Shown one piece after another: positions 1-6,197 of a stretch of DNA of 7,197 nt. Below the pieces are notes generated by a model, which ran no database searches, was not told where the DNA came from, and saw only the letters and a program-made list of their open reading frames with translations. Origin of the DNA: Desulfobacterales bacterium (GTDB lineage Bacteria > Desulfobacterota > DSM-4660 > Desulfatiglandales > Desulfatiglandaceae); NCBI GenBank assembly GCA_022013615.1, contig JAKLQB010000352.1:1-7197 (forward strand), read 5' to 3'. Positions within the stretch are counted from its first letter, which is position 1. Each line of letters opens with the position of its first letter. The position numbers were made by a program, and so were the translations under genes.

Positions 1-50
1 AGGATTCATTAGGGCATCGCGATTCACTATCTAACACGCATAGCAGAGCT

Positions 51-80
51 GGGACCATCCCGCTACTGCGGGAAGGTCCC
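51..80. repeat. REP-like hairpin just downstream of the DUF2344 stop codon
   Basis: GGGACC (51-56) pairs with GGTCCC (75-80), and TCCCGC (58-63) pairs with GCGGGA (68-73). An A/A mismatch separates the two blocks and the loop is TACT, giving a 12-bp stem. It begins 4 nt after the stop codon of the minus-strand gene, so it could end the transcript or protect its 3' end. There is no U-run on the minus-strand side, so it is not a textbook intrinsic terminator. Its core matches the other TCCCGC/GCGGGA palindromes of the window. Nothing else is recognisable in 1-84. Confidence 0.7.
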
Positions 81-84
81 CGAC

Positions 85-717
85 TTACCAAAGGATCTGT
101 TTGGTCTTTAGTATCTTCATATGATTCACCTGCGAGTCCTCCAATGAGAATACCCTTTTGACTATTTCAGCAGGTCTTGCTTCAGGGCCGGTTGTGTGTC
201 TCACAGTTAATTTTATTCCATTTGGTGAAAAACGGACCATAGACTTGACCAGGGCCCTGACATTAATTTCATGGTCGCCTTTTTTGCTCATTTTGACAAC
301 AGGAAAATAATCGGATTTGAGAAACCTTTTCAAATCAGGCTCGTTCAACTCAGTCTCGTTCAGGGTTACGATAAAATGGCTTTCCTTTAACCGCTGCTTT
401 TTTTTGCCGGGGGTGATCTCTTTAACCGAGGTAACGGTGATACCGGGAGGCAACTGTCGATTGATACGGTTTCTCAAAAAAGATGTGTCCGTATATTCAG
501 CAAGTTCAACATCCGCAGTTTCCTGCATACTTTCGGTTCCGACAGGCAAAGCACAGCCAAACACCACTTTGGGCATTGGATGAAACCCCCTGGAGTAGAC
601 CAGGTTCAACCCTGCCCTTCTGAAGGCCCTGAAAAAAACACGAACAAGTTCCAGGTGGCCAAGATACTTAGCGTGATTCAGCTTTGTAAAGGTCAGGCGG
701 TACTTCTTTGACGGCAA
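85..717 (-). CDS. TIGR03936 / DUF2344 radical-SAM-linked protein (C-terminal part of a frameshifted fusion)
   Basis: The 210-residue frame begins PSKKYRLTFTKLNHAKYLGH and contains RAFRRAGLNLVYSRGFHPMPK, the conserved N-terminal signature of the DUF2344 (TIGR03936) family. This family is encoded beside, or fused to, TIGR03960 radical SAM proteins; its biochemical role is not established. The ATG at 717 is probably not a true start. The frame stays open upstream to about 936 and there encodes the missing C-terminus of the neighbouring radical SAM protein: TIDEVLPWDHI, then VTKGFLKKEW, then a Cys cluster (DCRETCIECGVCDHK). The real product is therefore likely one polypeptide. As drawn, this gene overlaps the upstream frame by 25 bp. 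If the frameshift is genuine, the 717 ATG might allow separate translation, but no convincing Shine-Dalgarno sequence precedes it. A ribonuclease E/G gene often follows in other genomes, but it is not in this window. Confidence 0.85.
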   Translation of the reverse strand: MPSKKYRLTFTKLNHAKYLGHLELVRVFFRAFRRAGLNLVYSRGFHPMPKVVFGCALPVGTESMQETADVELAEYTDTSFLRNRINRQLPPGITVTSVKEITPGKKKQRLKESHFIVTLNETELNEPDLKRFLKSDYFPVVKMSKKGDHEINVRALVKSMVRFSPNGIKLTVRHTTGPEARPAEIVKRVFSLEDSQVNHMKILKTKQILW

Positions 718-2588
718 AGCAATAGTTTCATGGGTGGGTTTCTCAAGGCTGCGCGGGATAGTCCAATCCCTAAATACGATTGGGTCAACAGTTTTGTGGT
801 CGCAAACACCGCATTCGATGCATGTTTCCCTGCAATCCGGGGTCCATTCTTCTCGTTGTGCTCTTTTCCATTCTTTTTTGAGAAAGCCCTTGGTGACCCC
901 TGATCTGATATGGTCCCATGGTAATACTTCATCAATGGTCTTTCACGGTAGAGATAGAAACAGGGGTCTATCCCTGTTCGGTTGAATGCCTCTTCCCAGA
1001 TTCCCTTGTGAAAATGCTCTCCCCAGGCGTCAAACCTGGCGCCCAGTTTCCATGCCTCTATAAGGACCTCTGTCAATCTCCTGTCCCCCCTTGAGAAAAT
1101 ACCCTCCAACCAGCTCAATTCAGACTGATTCCACTTGACCCTGATACGGGATCCTTTGAGGCCTTCCTGGATTAACTGTATTCGTCTCCGGCTTTCTTCC
1201 AGCGGGATCTGGGGTCGCCACATGAATGGGGTGTGCGATTTGGGCACAAAGGTAGAAACACTGACATTCAGCTTGGCACGTTTCCCCCTCTTTCCGGCGA
1301 GTTTTGCAACTTTCCTGGCCAGGTCGATGATATCCTGGATGTCCCCATCAGTTTCAAAGGGAAGGCCTATCATAAAGTAAAGCTTGATCAAATTCCATCC
1401 AGCGCCATAGACCGCATTAGCAGTTTCCAGAATATCTTTTGTTGTTAACCCTTTGTTAATGATCCTTCTCAATCTGTCATTACCTGCCTCTGGCGCTAAG
1501 GTGAAGCCTGTTTTTCGCACCCTTTTTATCTGTTTCATAAACGATGGGTCAAGACTGTCAATTCTCAATGAAGGAAAGCTTATTGCGACTTGTTTCCTGG
1601 CCTGCCTGTCCATAAGGGCCTCAAGAAGCGGAACAATAGAGGAATAATCCCCAGAGCTCAATGACAACAGAGAAAGTTCTTCGTGACCCGTGAGTTCAAG
1701 AACTTTATCCGCTTTATCAAGGATGGATTCAGGACTTCGTTCTCGCACCGGACGATATATCATGCCTGCCTGGCAGAACCGGCAACCACGCGTGCACCCC
1801 CGGCAAATCTCTAAGACTGCACGATCATGAACCAATTCGGTAAAGGGGACAATTTGACGGACTGGATAGGGATATTTATCAATATCTTGTAAAATGGCCT
1901 TTTCTACGTTTGGGTAATCGGAAATCAACGGCTCGATTGTCTCGACAGGCCCTTCCGGATTGTAATGGATAGAAAAACAGGATGGAACGTAAACACCCTT
2001 TATGCGGTATAAGCGAGAGAGCAGTTCATTCTTGCTTCTTATCTTTTCTTTTTTTGCTTCACGGACCACTTCACATACTTTAAGCGTTGCTTCCTCGCCA
2101 TCCCCGATCACCATTAGGTCAAAGACTTCAGCAACAGGCTCCGGGTTAAAGCATGCAGGCCCACCAGCAATTATAAGGGGGCTTACATCAGTTCTTTGAC
2201 TGGCATGAAATGGTATACCGGCAAGATCAAGTATGTTTAATACATTGGTGTAGGAAAGCTCATGTTGAAGGCTGAAACCAACGATATCAAAGCTCGATAG
2301 CGCACGATTAGATTCCAGTGAGGTGGCAGGGATCTTTTGAACCCTTAGTTTCTTCTCTAAATCAGGCCAGGGAGAAAATGCCCTTTCAGCTACCAACCAA
2401 TCCTGGCTGTTAAGGATATTGTAGAGGATCTTCAGCCCTAAGTGGGACATACCCACATCGTAGACGTCGGGAAAAACAAGCGCAATAGAAACGTCCGTGA
2501 GGGCAGGATTTTTCTTGATAGTATTGACTTCATTTCCAAGGTAGCGACTCGGACGACTGATATCTAAAAACCAGTGCTGGTCTAACAT
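693..2588 (-). CDS. TIGR03960 family B12-binding-domain/radical SAM protein, C-terminus out of frame
   Basis: Numbered from the ATG at 2588. The N-terminal part, about residues 10-220, carries family-typical FPDVYDVGMSHLGLKILYNI, then IIAGGPACFNPEPVAEVFD and VIGDGEEA, a B12-binding-like domain. The radical SAM CxxxCxxC motif follows (ICRGCTRGCRFCQAG, cysteines about 265, 269 and 272), then FTLAPEAGNDRLRRIINKG and the SAM-barrel strand IKLYFMIGLPFET. It should bind a 4Fe-4S cluster and cleave SAM; its substrate is unknown. I prefer the ATG at 2588 (MLDQHWFLDISRPSRYLG) because it fits family N-termini and has AGGGA upstream; a GTG at 2627 is the alternative. After FYLYRER (about residue 550) the frame loses all family similarity. 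The expected continuation lies in the frame of the next gene, so residues encoded by about 693-938 are spurious. The gap to the kinase gene upstream is 81 bp. Confidence 0.85.
   Translation of the reverse strand: MLDQHWFLDISRPSRYLGNEVNTIKKNPALTDVSIALVFPDVYDVGMSHLGLKILYNILNSQDWLVAERAFSPWPDLEKKLRVQKIPATSLESNRALSSFDIVGFSLQHELSYTNVLNILDLAGIPFHASQRTDVSPLIIAGGPACFNPEPVAEVFDLMVIGDGEEATLKVCEVVREAKKEKIRSKNELLSRLYRIKGVYVPSCFSIHYNPEGPVETIEPLISDYPNVEKAILQDIDKYPYPVRQIVPFTELVHDRAVLEICRGCTRGCRFCQAGMIYRPVRERSPESILDKADKVLELTGHEELSLLSLSSGDYSSIVPLLEALMDRQARKQVAISFPSLRIDSLDPSFMKQIKRVRKTGFTLAPEAGNDRLRRIINKGLTTKDILETANAVYGAGWNLIKLYFMIGLPFETDGDIQDIIDLARKVAKLAGKRGKRAKLNVSVSTFVPKSHTPFMWRPQIPLEESRRRIQLIQEGLKGSRIRVKWNQSELSWLEGIFSRGDRRLTEVLIEAWKLGARFDAWGEHFHKGIWEEAFNRTGIDPCFYLYRERPLMKYYHGTISDQGSPRAFSKKNGKEHNEKNGPRIAGKHASNAVFATTKLLTQSYLGIGLSRAALRNPPMKLLLCRQRSTA
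937..944 (-). other. Frameshift site splitting the TIGR03960-TIGR03936 fusion
   Basis: On the minus strand, CGT GAA AGA (947-939) ends FYLYRER in the upstream frame. ATT GAT GAA GTA (936 downward) begins IDEVLPWDHI in the downstream frame. One missing base around GAAAGACC (for example AGA ACC reduced to AGA CC) accounts for the break. Restoring it gives a continuous protein of about 834 residues from 2588 to 85, a plausible length for the fused form. No slippery heptamer or downstream structure suggesting programmed frameshifting is obvious. Sequencing error and real mutation cannot be told apart here. Confidence 0.8.
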
Positions 2589-2669
2589 AGCTATTTCCCT
2601 ATTGTCGTAGAGCTTTCGTTGCAGCACATCTGAGCAGTTACTATTGATATCTCTCGGAAATTCTACAAC

Positions 2670-4373
2670 TTATTGAGGATATAAGGGGGAGACAGGGAGC
2701 AATATACTTACCTCGGCGCCCCCTTCAGAATGATTTTTAGCAAAGACTTCTCCCTGAAGCCCTTCTAATATTCTTTTCACAATAGCCAGTCCCAGGCCAG
2801 AGCCTTCTTCTTTGGTAGTAAAGAAGGGAATAAAAGCCTTGCTTAGAACCCTGTCATCGAAACCGCTGCCTGTGTCGCGGACAATAATTTTTACGCGTTT
2901 CCGATCGGGTCGGGACACATCTGAGTTAAGATGCGTGACGACGTAAAATGAGCCTCCTTCAGGCATAGCCTGGCAGGCATTTAAGAAGAGATTCCACAGC
3001 ACCTGTTTGAGCTGTTCAGGATCAGACTCCAGCCTTATGGGATCACAAAAATCCGTGAAGACACCCATCTTTCCATTCCAATGATGGCTGTTCTTAAAGA
3101 GTTCCAGGGATTCAAGGATTTCCCGGTGCAAATCAAATTCTTGAAAATTTGCCTTTTTTGGCCTGGCAAAAAGTAGAAAATTGCTTAACAGACGGTTCAG
3201 CCGGCTGATTTCTCTCGATATTATATCCATAAGCCGGCTGTTGACATCATTTTCGCTCAGCCCATCCCTTAACATTTGGATCGATCCGCTGATAGAAGCC
3301 ATAGGATTTCTAATCTCATGGGCGATTCCTGCCGCAAATTCACCGACCAGAGCAAGGCCTTCTACCTTTTTCATTTCTTCTTCGATTTCCATAATTTCCG
3401 TCATATCCTGGAATATTAGGACATGGCCCTTTTGCTCTGCCTGCTGAAGCCGAAGGGGAGAGATGGAAAGGCGAAGGTGACTCTTTCCGCCGGTCGATTT
3501 TAAATATGAAAGATCAATAAATGGAGGAAGCTTCTTAGCTGTTTGTAATGAAGTGTGTTGAACACCGGGCAGTTTGTTTTTGAGAAAGGGAAGTACCTGA
3601 TCTATTTGCCTACCAGAAACCTGAGCGTTCTTGATACCGAAAATTTCCTCGGCAGCCGGGTTAAAAAGAAAGATTCTGTTTTGACCATCCAGCACAATGA
3701 GACCCGAGGTAATGCTATTGATGATACTTTCGTTAAGCACCTCCAGCTCGTCGATATCAACCTGTTTAGCTTTTAATTCGACACGGCTTTTTCTTGCCTG
3801 TTCAGACAGGTAACTGCTGAGATAAGCTACCAGATAGAACCCTGCAATATTAACTAAAATCAGAAAAAAAATGTAAGGGCTCTGATATTGTAAAGCATAT
3901 GGCTCCGGGGCACCTAAAGGGTGAATAACCCCATAGTAGTGGAGATCCAGCAAAAGCCCATACAGAATGCTGCTACTGGAAGCAATTACCATTGCTCCTT
4001 TTCGGTAAACAATGATGCTCCCGTTAATAATGGTCAGTATATAGAGAAAGGAAAATATACTTCCTATACCGCCTGTAACGTAGATGATGGCCGTGACAAT
4101 AAAGGTGTCCGCCAGAAGCTGAGTGTAGGCAAGCCAAACGAGGTTCTTTGAATATTTAAAAATAATTGTATATATAAAAGTGAGAAAATAGACAGCAGCG
4201 ACCAGCAGAAAGTGGGAAGTCTGAATAAACCCGAAATAAGTCTGGGTCTGCTTGATCTGGATGAATATGGAAGCACCTAAAAGAAGGGAAACAAAAAGCA
4301 ATCTCAGGAACATGAGGGCCTTAAGGCGCCCGGAGAGTTCTGATTGGGAAATTTGCAGGTTGGACTTGGTCAT
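2670..4373 (-). CDS. pilS: PilS-like membrane sensor histidine kinase (6 TM, PAS, HisKA, HATPase)
   Basis: From the ATG at 4373 the product has 567 residues. Six hydrophobic segments lie at about 20-39, 53-71, 78-100, 104-122, 127-145 and 166-186. A linker with coiled-coil character (about 190-215) leads to a PAS domain (about 213-325; INSITSGLIVLDGQNRIFLF). The phosphoacceptor is H352 in AGIAHEIRNPMASISG. The ATPase domain shows the N box (N461 and N465 in LWNLFLNACQAMPEGG), G1 (D500 in RDTGSGF), the F box (PFFTTK) and G2 (GSGLGL). This architecture and its place after pilC match PilS, which in other bacteria phosphorylates the sigma-54 activator PilR to control pilin transcription. The partner pilR is not adjacent, so PilS is an assignment by architecture and context; another NtrB-type kinase is possible. 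The frame stays open back to 4535, but that stretch is repeat sequence and lacks family features. The 4373 ATG has no clear Shine-Dalgarno sequence. Confidence 0.88.
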   Translation of the reverse strand: MTKSNLQISQSELSGRLKALMFLRLLFVSLLLGASIFIQIKQTQTYFGFIQTSHFLLVAAVYFLTFIYTIIFKYSKNLVWLAYTQLLADTFIVTAIIYVTGGIGSIFSFLYILTIINGSIIVYRKGAMVIASSSSILYGLLLDLHYYGVIHPLGAPEPYALQYQSPYIFFLILVNIAGFYLVAYLSSYLSEQARKSRVELKAKQVDIDELEVLNESIINSITSGLIVLDGQNRIFLFNPAAEEIFGIKNAQVSGRQIDQVLPFLKNKLPGVQHTSLQTAKKLPPFIDLSYLKSTGGKSHLRLSISPLRLQQAEQKGHVLIFQDMTEIMEIEEEMKKVEGLALVGEFAAGIAHEIRNPMASISGSIQMLRDGLSENDVNSRLMDIISREISRLNRLLSNFLLFARPKKANFQEFDLHREILESLELFKNSHHWNGKMGVFTDFCDPIRLESDPEQLKQVLWNLFLNACQAMPEGGSFYVVTHLNSDVSRPDRKRVKIIVRDTGSGFDDRVLSKAFIPFFTTKEEGSGLGLAIVKRILEGLQGEVFAKNHSEGGAEVSILLPVSPLYPQ

Positions 4374-4404
4374 ATCGACGGGATGAACATAGGGGCTTCG
4401 CCCC
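4370..4404 (-). promoter_or_regulatory. Possible leader: GC hairpin and 6-codon mini-ORF overlapping the kinase start
   Basis: Minus strand: a GGGGC/GCCCC hairpin (4404-4392, 3-nt loop) is followed directly by an ATG at 4390. That ATG opens a six-codon frame (MFIPSI) whose TGA overlaps the kinase ATG as ATGA. Since the kinase ATG lacks its own Shine-Dalgarno sequence, translational coupling is conceivable. The mini-ORF also lacks a convincing ribosome binding site and may be chance. Confidence 0.2.
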
Positions 4405-4559
4405 AATTGGAATGTTGGCCTGCCCTGGTGCAATTTGTTGTTGATTTGACGTATGTCATTGCAATTCAAATTTGATTTAAGACTCAGAGTGTTGAGTAGC
4501 GGTCTGGGCCAGGGAATAATGGAACGATGGAACAATGGGTTTTGGGAAAATGGGGAAAT

Positions 4560-4578
4560 GGAATATTGGCAATATTCC
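4560..4578. promoter_or_regulatory. Perfect 19-nt palindrome, candidate operator or structural repeat
   Basis: GGAATATTG-G-CAATATTCC is a perfect dyad of 9 bp per arm around a single G. It lies about 190 bp upstream of the kinase ATG and just downstream, in the minus direction, of a weak sigma-70-like -10. It could be a dimeric regulator site or simply the centre of the surrounding repeat element. Confidence 0.35.
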
Positions 4579-4588
4579 TCTTGAAAAT

Positions 4589-4617
4589 ATAGTAAAAAGT
4601 ATGCATAAAAAGATAAA
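4589..4617 (-). promoter_or_regulatory. Weak sigma-70-like promoter candidate for the kinase gene
   Basis: Minus strand: TTTATC (4617-4612), a 17-nt spacer, then TACTAT (4594-4589). Only 3/6 and 4/6 bases match the consensus hexamers and the surroundings are AT-rich. It is the best-spaced pair I could find in the gap, and the 19-nt palindrome would cover the initially transcribed region. Confidence 0.2.
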
Positions 4618-4632
4618 TTCCTTTAAACACCA

Positions 4633-4651
4633 ATCCCGCCAGAGACGGGAT
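4633..4651. repeat. REP-like palindrome, copy B
   Basis: ATCCCG (4633-4638) pairs with CGGGAT (4646-4651) around a 7-nt loop. It is the least symmetric member of the TCCCGC/GCGGGA family. It lies about 10 bp inside the right arm of the 4513-4687 element. Confidence 0.55.
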
Positions 4652-4731
4652 CTTCGACTTTCCACTATTCCATCATTCCATTATTCCATGTGTGAGGCAA
4701 AATCACAAACCTCAATAAATACATATAATTT

Positions 4732-4748
4732 TCCCGCCGTCGGCGGGA
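4732..4748. repeat. REP-like palindrome, copy C, downstream of pilC
   Basis: TCCCGCC (4732-4738) pairs with GGCGGGA (4742-4748) around a 3-nt loop. It sits 16 nt after the pilC stop codon and could act as a 3' hairpin for the pilC message. On the minus strand it is followed by AAAATTATATG, so a U-run is missing. Confidence 0.65.
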
Positions 4749-4764
4749 TAGAATTTCCGAGACG

Positions 4765-5976
4765 TTATCCACCCATTGCCGCAGCCATCTGGAAGATGGG
4801 CAGATACATTGCGATGACCAGTCCGCCTATGGCACCACCAAGGAATACCATTAGCAAGGGCTCCAACATGGAGGTAAGGGCTTCAACTGCAGCGTCTACT
4901 TCGTCATCATAAAAATCGGCGATTTTATTGAGCATTGTATCAAGGGCACCCGTAGCCTCTCCTACGGAGATCATCTGTACGACCATGCGGGGAAATATTT
5001 CAGCTTCCGAAAGTGGTTCGGCAATTGTTTGACCTTCAGCGATGCTTGAACGGACCTCATAAATAATTTCCTCCAGGACAACGTTGCCCGATGTCTTGGC
5101 CACTATTTCAAGGGCATCCAGGATAGGCACACCGCTGCTGATCATGGTGCCAAGGGTTCTTGTGAATCGCGCCACAGCGGATTTTTTTAGCAAATTGCCA
5201 AACACTGGCAGCTTCAAGGCCAGGGCATCAGTCTGTTTTCTTCCCTTTTTCGTGTTTCTGTATTTTTTAAAAGCGAAGACAAACACTATGAAGGCACCGA
5301 TTACATAATGTATGTTTCCCTTTAAAAAATCACTCATGTTAACAACAATTTGGGTGGGAACAGGGAGTGCCTTTCCGAAGCTTGAAAACATCTCTTGAAA
5401 AACGGGAATAACAAAAATCAGAATAACTGCAATGACTAACACGGCTATTGCAACAACAATGATTGGATAGGTCATGGCACCTTTGATCCGGGTCTTGAGC
5501 TTCTCTGCCTTTTCTATGTAAGCGGCAAGGCGTTGCAAAATGGTGTCAAGGATACCCCCAATTTCTCCAGCAGCCACAAGATTAACGTAAAGACCGTCAA
5601 ACACCTTTGGGTGTTTCTTCAGGGCTTCTGCCAGACTGGAACCCCCTTCCACATCCTTTGTGACTCTCTTAATAACATTTTGGAAAGTCTTGTTCTCTGT
5701 TTGCTCAGCAAGAATAGTGAGCCCTTGGACAAGGGGAAGGCCCGCATCAATCATTGTAGAGAACTGGCGGGTAAATATGACAACATCCTTGGCGGTGATC
5801 TTGGGCTGGAAAAAGGCGACATTTTCAAAAAGATCTTTCGGCTTGACCTTTATCTTTTTGATGGTTAGGCTGCGCCGCTTTAGTTGAAGTTGTGCTATCC
5901 TTTCATCTGCTGCTTCCAGTTCACCTTTTAGAATTTTCCCTTTTTTTGTTTCTGCAACCCACTTATAAACTGGCAT
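4765..5976 (-). CDS. pilC: Type IV pilus inner-membrane platform protein PilC (T2SS F family)
   Basis: At 403 residues the product has the usual PilC/GspF length and ends at a normal stop. PilC is the inner-membrane platform on which the PilB and PilT ATPases act to extend and retract pilin fibres. The N-terminal MPVYKWVAETKKGKILKGEL is characteristic. Two T2SSF repeats follow: about residues 66-190 (RQFSTMIDAGLPLVQGL, then GEIGGILDT) and 268-392 (RTLGTMISSGVPILDAL, then GEATGALDT). Membrane segments lie at about 168-193, 222-238 and 372-395. The start is secured by AGGAGG (5988-5983), 6 nt before the ATG. pilB and pilT, which commonly precede pilC, are absent; a MITE-like element ends 28 bp upstream. 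The kinase gene follows after a 391-bp repeat-rich gap, so the two may not be tightly co-transcribed. Confidence 0.96.
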   Translation of the reverse strand: MPVYKWVAETKKGKILKGELEAADERIAQLQLKRRSLTIKKIKVKPKDLFENVAFFQPKITAKDVVIFTRQFSTMIDAGLPLVQGLTILAEQTENKTFQNVIKRVTKDVEGGSSLAEALKKHPKVFDGLYVNLVAAGEIGGILDTILQRLAAYIEKAEKLKTRIKGAMTYPIIVVAIAVLVIAVILIFVIPVFQEMFSSFGKALPVPTQIVVNMSDFLKGNIHYVIGAFIVFVFAFKKYRNTKKGRKQTDALALKLPVFGNLLKKSAVARFTRTLGTMISSGVPILDALEIVAKTSGNVVLEEIIYEVRSSIAEGQTIAEPLSEAEIFPRMVVQMISVGEATGALDTMLNKIADFYDDEVDAAVEALTSMLEPLLMVFLGGAIGGLVIAMYLPIFQMAAAMGG

Positions 5977-6004
5977 TATAATCCTCCTAAAGCCCTTTTG
6001 TTAC

Positions 6005-6160
6005 TAGGAGGCTGTCCGAGAATGGCTATTTTCCCTCCCGCTACTAGCGGGACGTCAGGCTCAAATTATAATCCTCGAAATACTTAAATGTATTCCTGTG
6101 GTTATAATTTTCGCCTTCCTTGATCTTGGAAAAAATATCTCATTCTCAAACAGCCTCCTA
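6005..6160. mobile_element. MITE-like element with 20-bp terminal inverted repeats
   Basis: The left end TAGGAGGCTGTCCGAGAATG (6005-6024) is the inverted copy of the right end CATTCTCAAACAGCCTCCTA (6141-6160), with 18 of 20 positions matching. A nested palindrome occupies the middle: AGGC (6057-6060), AAATTATAA (6063-6071) and AATAC (6079-6083) pair with GTATT (6090-6094), TTATAATTT (6102-6110) and GCCT (6113-6116). It encodes no protein. The outermost bases are TA at both ends, compatible with a TA target duplication as in IS630/mariner-type transposition, but TA could equally belong to the repeat. It separates the selenoprotein gene from pilC. Confidence 0.7.
6036..6052. repeat. REP-like palindrome, copy D, inside the MITE-like element
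   Basis: TCCCGCTA and TAGCGGGA form a perfect palindrome around one C (as a hairpin, TCCCGC/GCGGGA with a 5-nt loop). It begins 11 bp inside the left terminal repeat of the element and shares TCCCGCTACT with the copy at 58-73. Confidence 0.65.
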
Positions 6161-6171
6161 CCATCTTATTG

Positions 6172-6197
6172 AAAAATGATCCCGCGATGCGCGGGAT
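6172..6197 (-). terminator. Rho-independent terminator of the selenoprotein gene (REP-like copy E)
   Basis: Minus strand: ATCCCGCG (6197-6190), loop CAT, CGCGGGAT (6186-6179), then CA and a run of five T (6176-6172). The stem is 8 bp and perfect, and it begins on the first base (as drawn on the plus strand) of the TAA stop codon at 6199-6197. The core belongs to the TCCCGC/GCGGGA family of the window. Confidence 0.6.

Larger units (their letters stand above)
4513..4687. repeat. 175-bp inverted-repeat element with arms built of about 8-nt units
   Basis: The left arm (4513-4538, beginning GGAATAATGGAACGATGG) and the right arm (4662-4687, ending CATTCCATTATTCC) are inverted copies matching at 23 of 26 positions. 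Each arm is itself a degenerate short tandem repeat of an ATGGAAYR-like unit. Between the arms lie a perfect 19-nt palindrome (4560-4578), an AT-rich stretch and a REP-like hairpin (4633-4651). No transposase is encoded. The element fills much of the 391-bp gene-free region 4374-4764 upstream of the kinase gene. It could be a non-autonomous mobile element or a dispersed intergenic repeat. Confidence 0.65.

Noticed and set aside
85..717. Programmed frameshifting between the two radical SAM frames
   Set aside because: No slippery heptamer or stimulatory structure is visible near 937-944; a simple one-base loss explains it.
4374..4535. 54-residue N-terminal extension of the kinase
   Set aside because: The stretch is translated from repeat and hairpin sequence, precedes the usual short PilS N-terminus, and shows no family features.
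4535..4912. Plus-strand 125-codon open frame
   Set aside because: It runs through the repeat element, the pilC 3' end and REP hairpins; the translation has no recognisable features and no ribosome binding site.
6005..6196. CRISPR array
   Set aside because: The repeats here are single inverted pairs and hairpins, not regularly spaced direct repeats.
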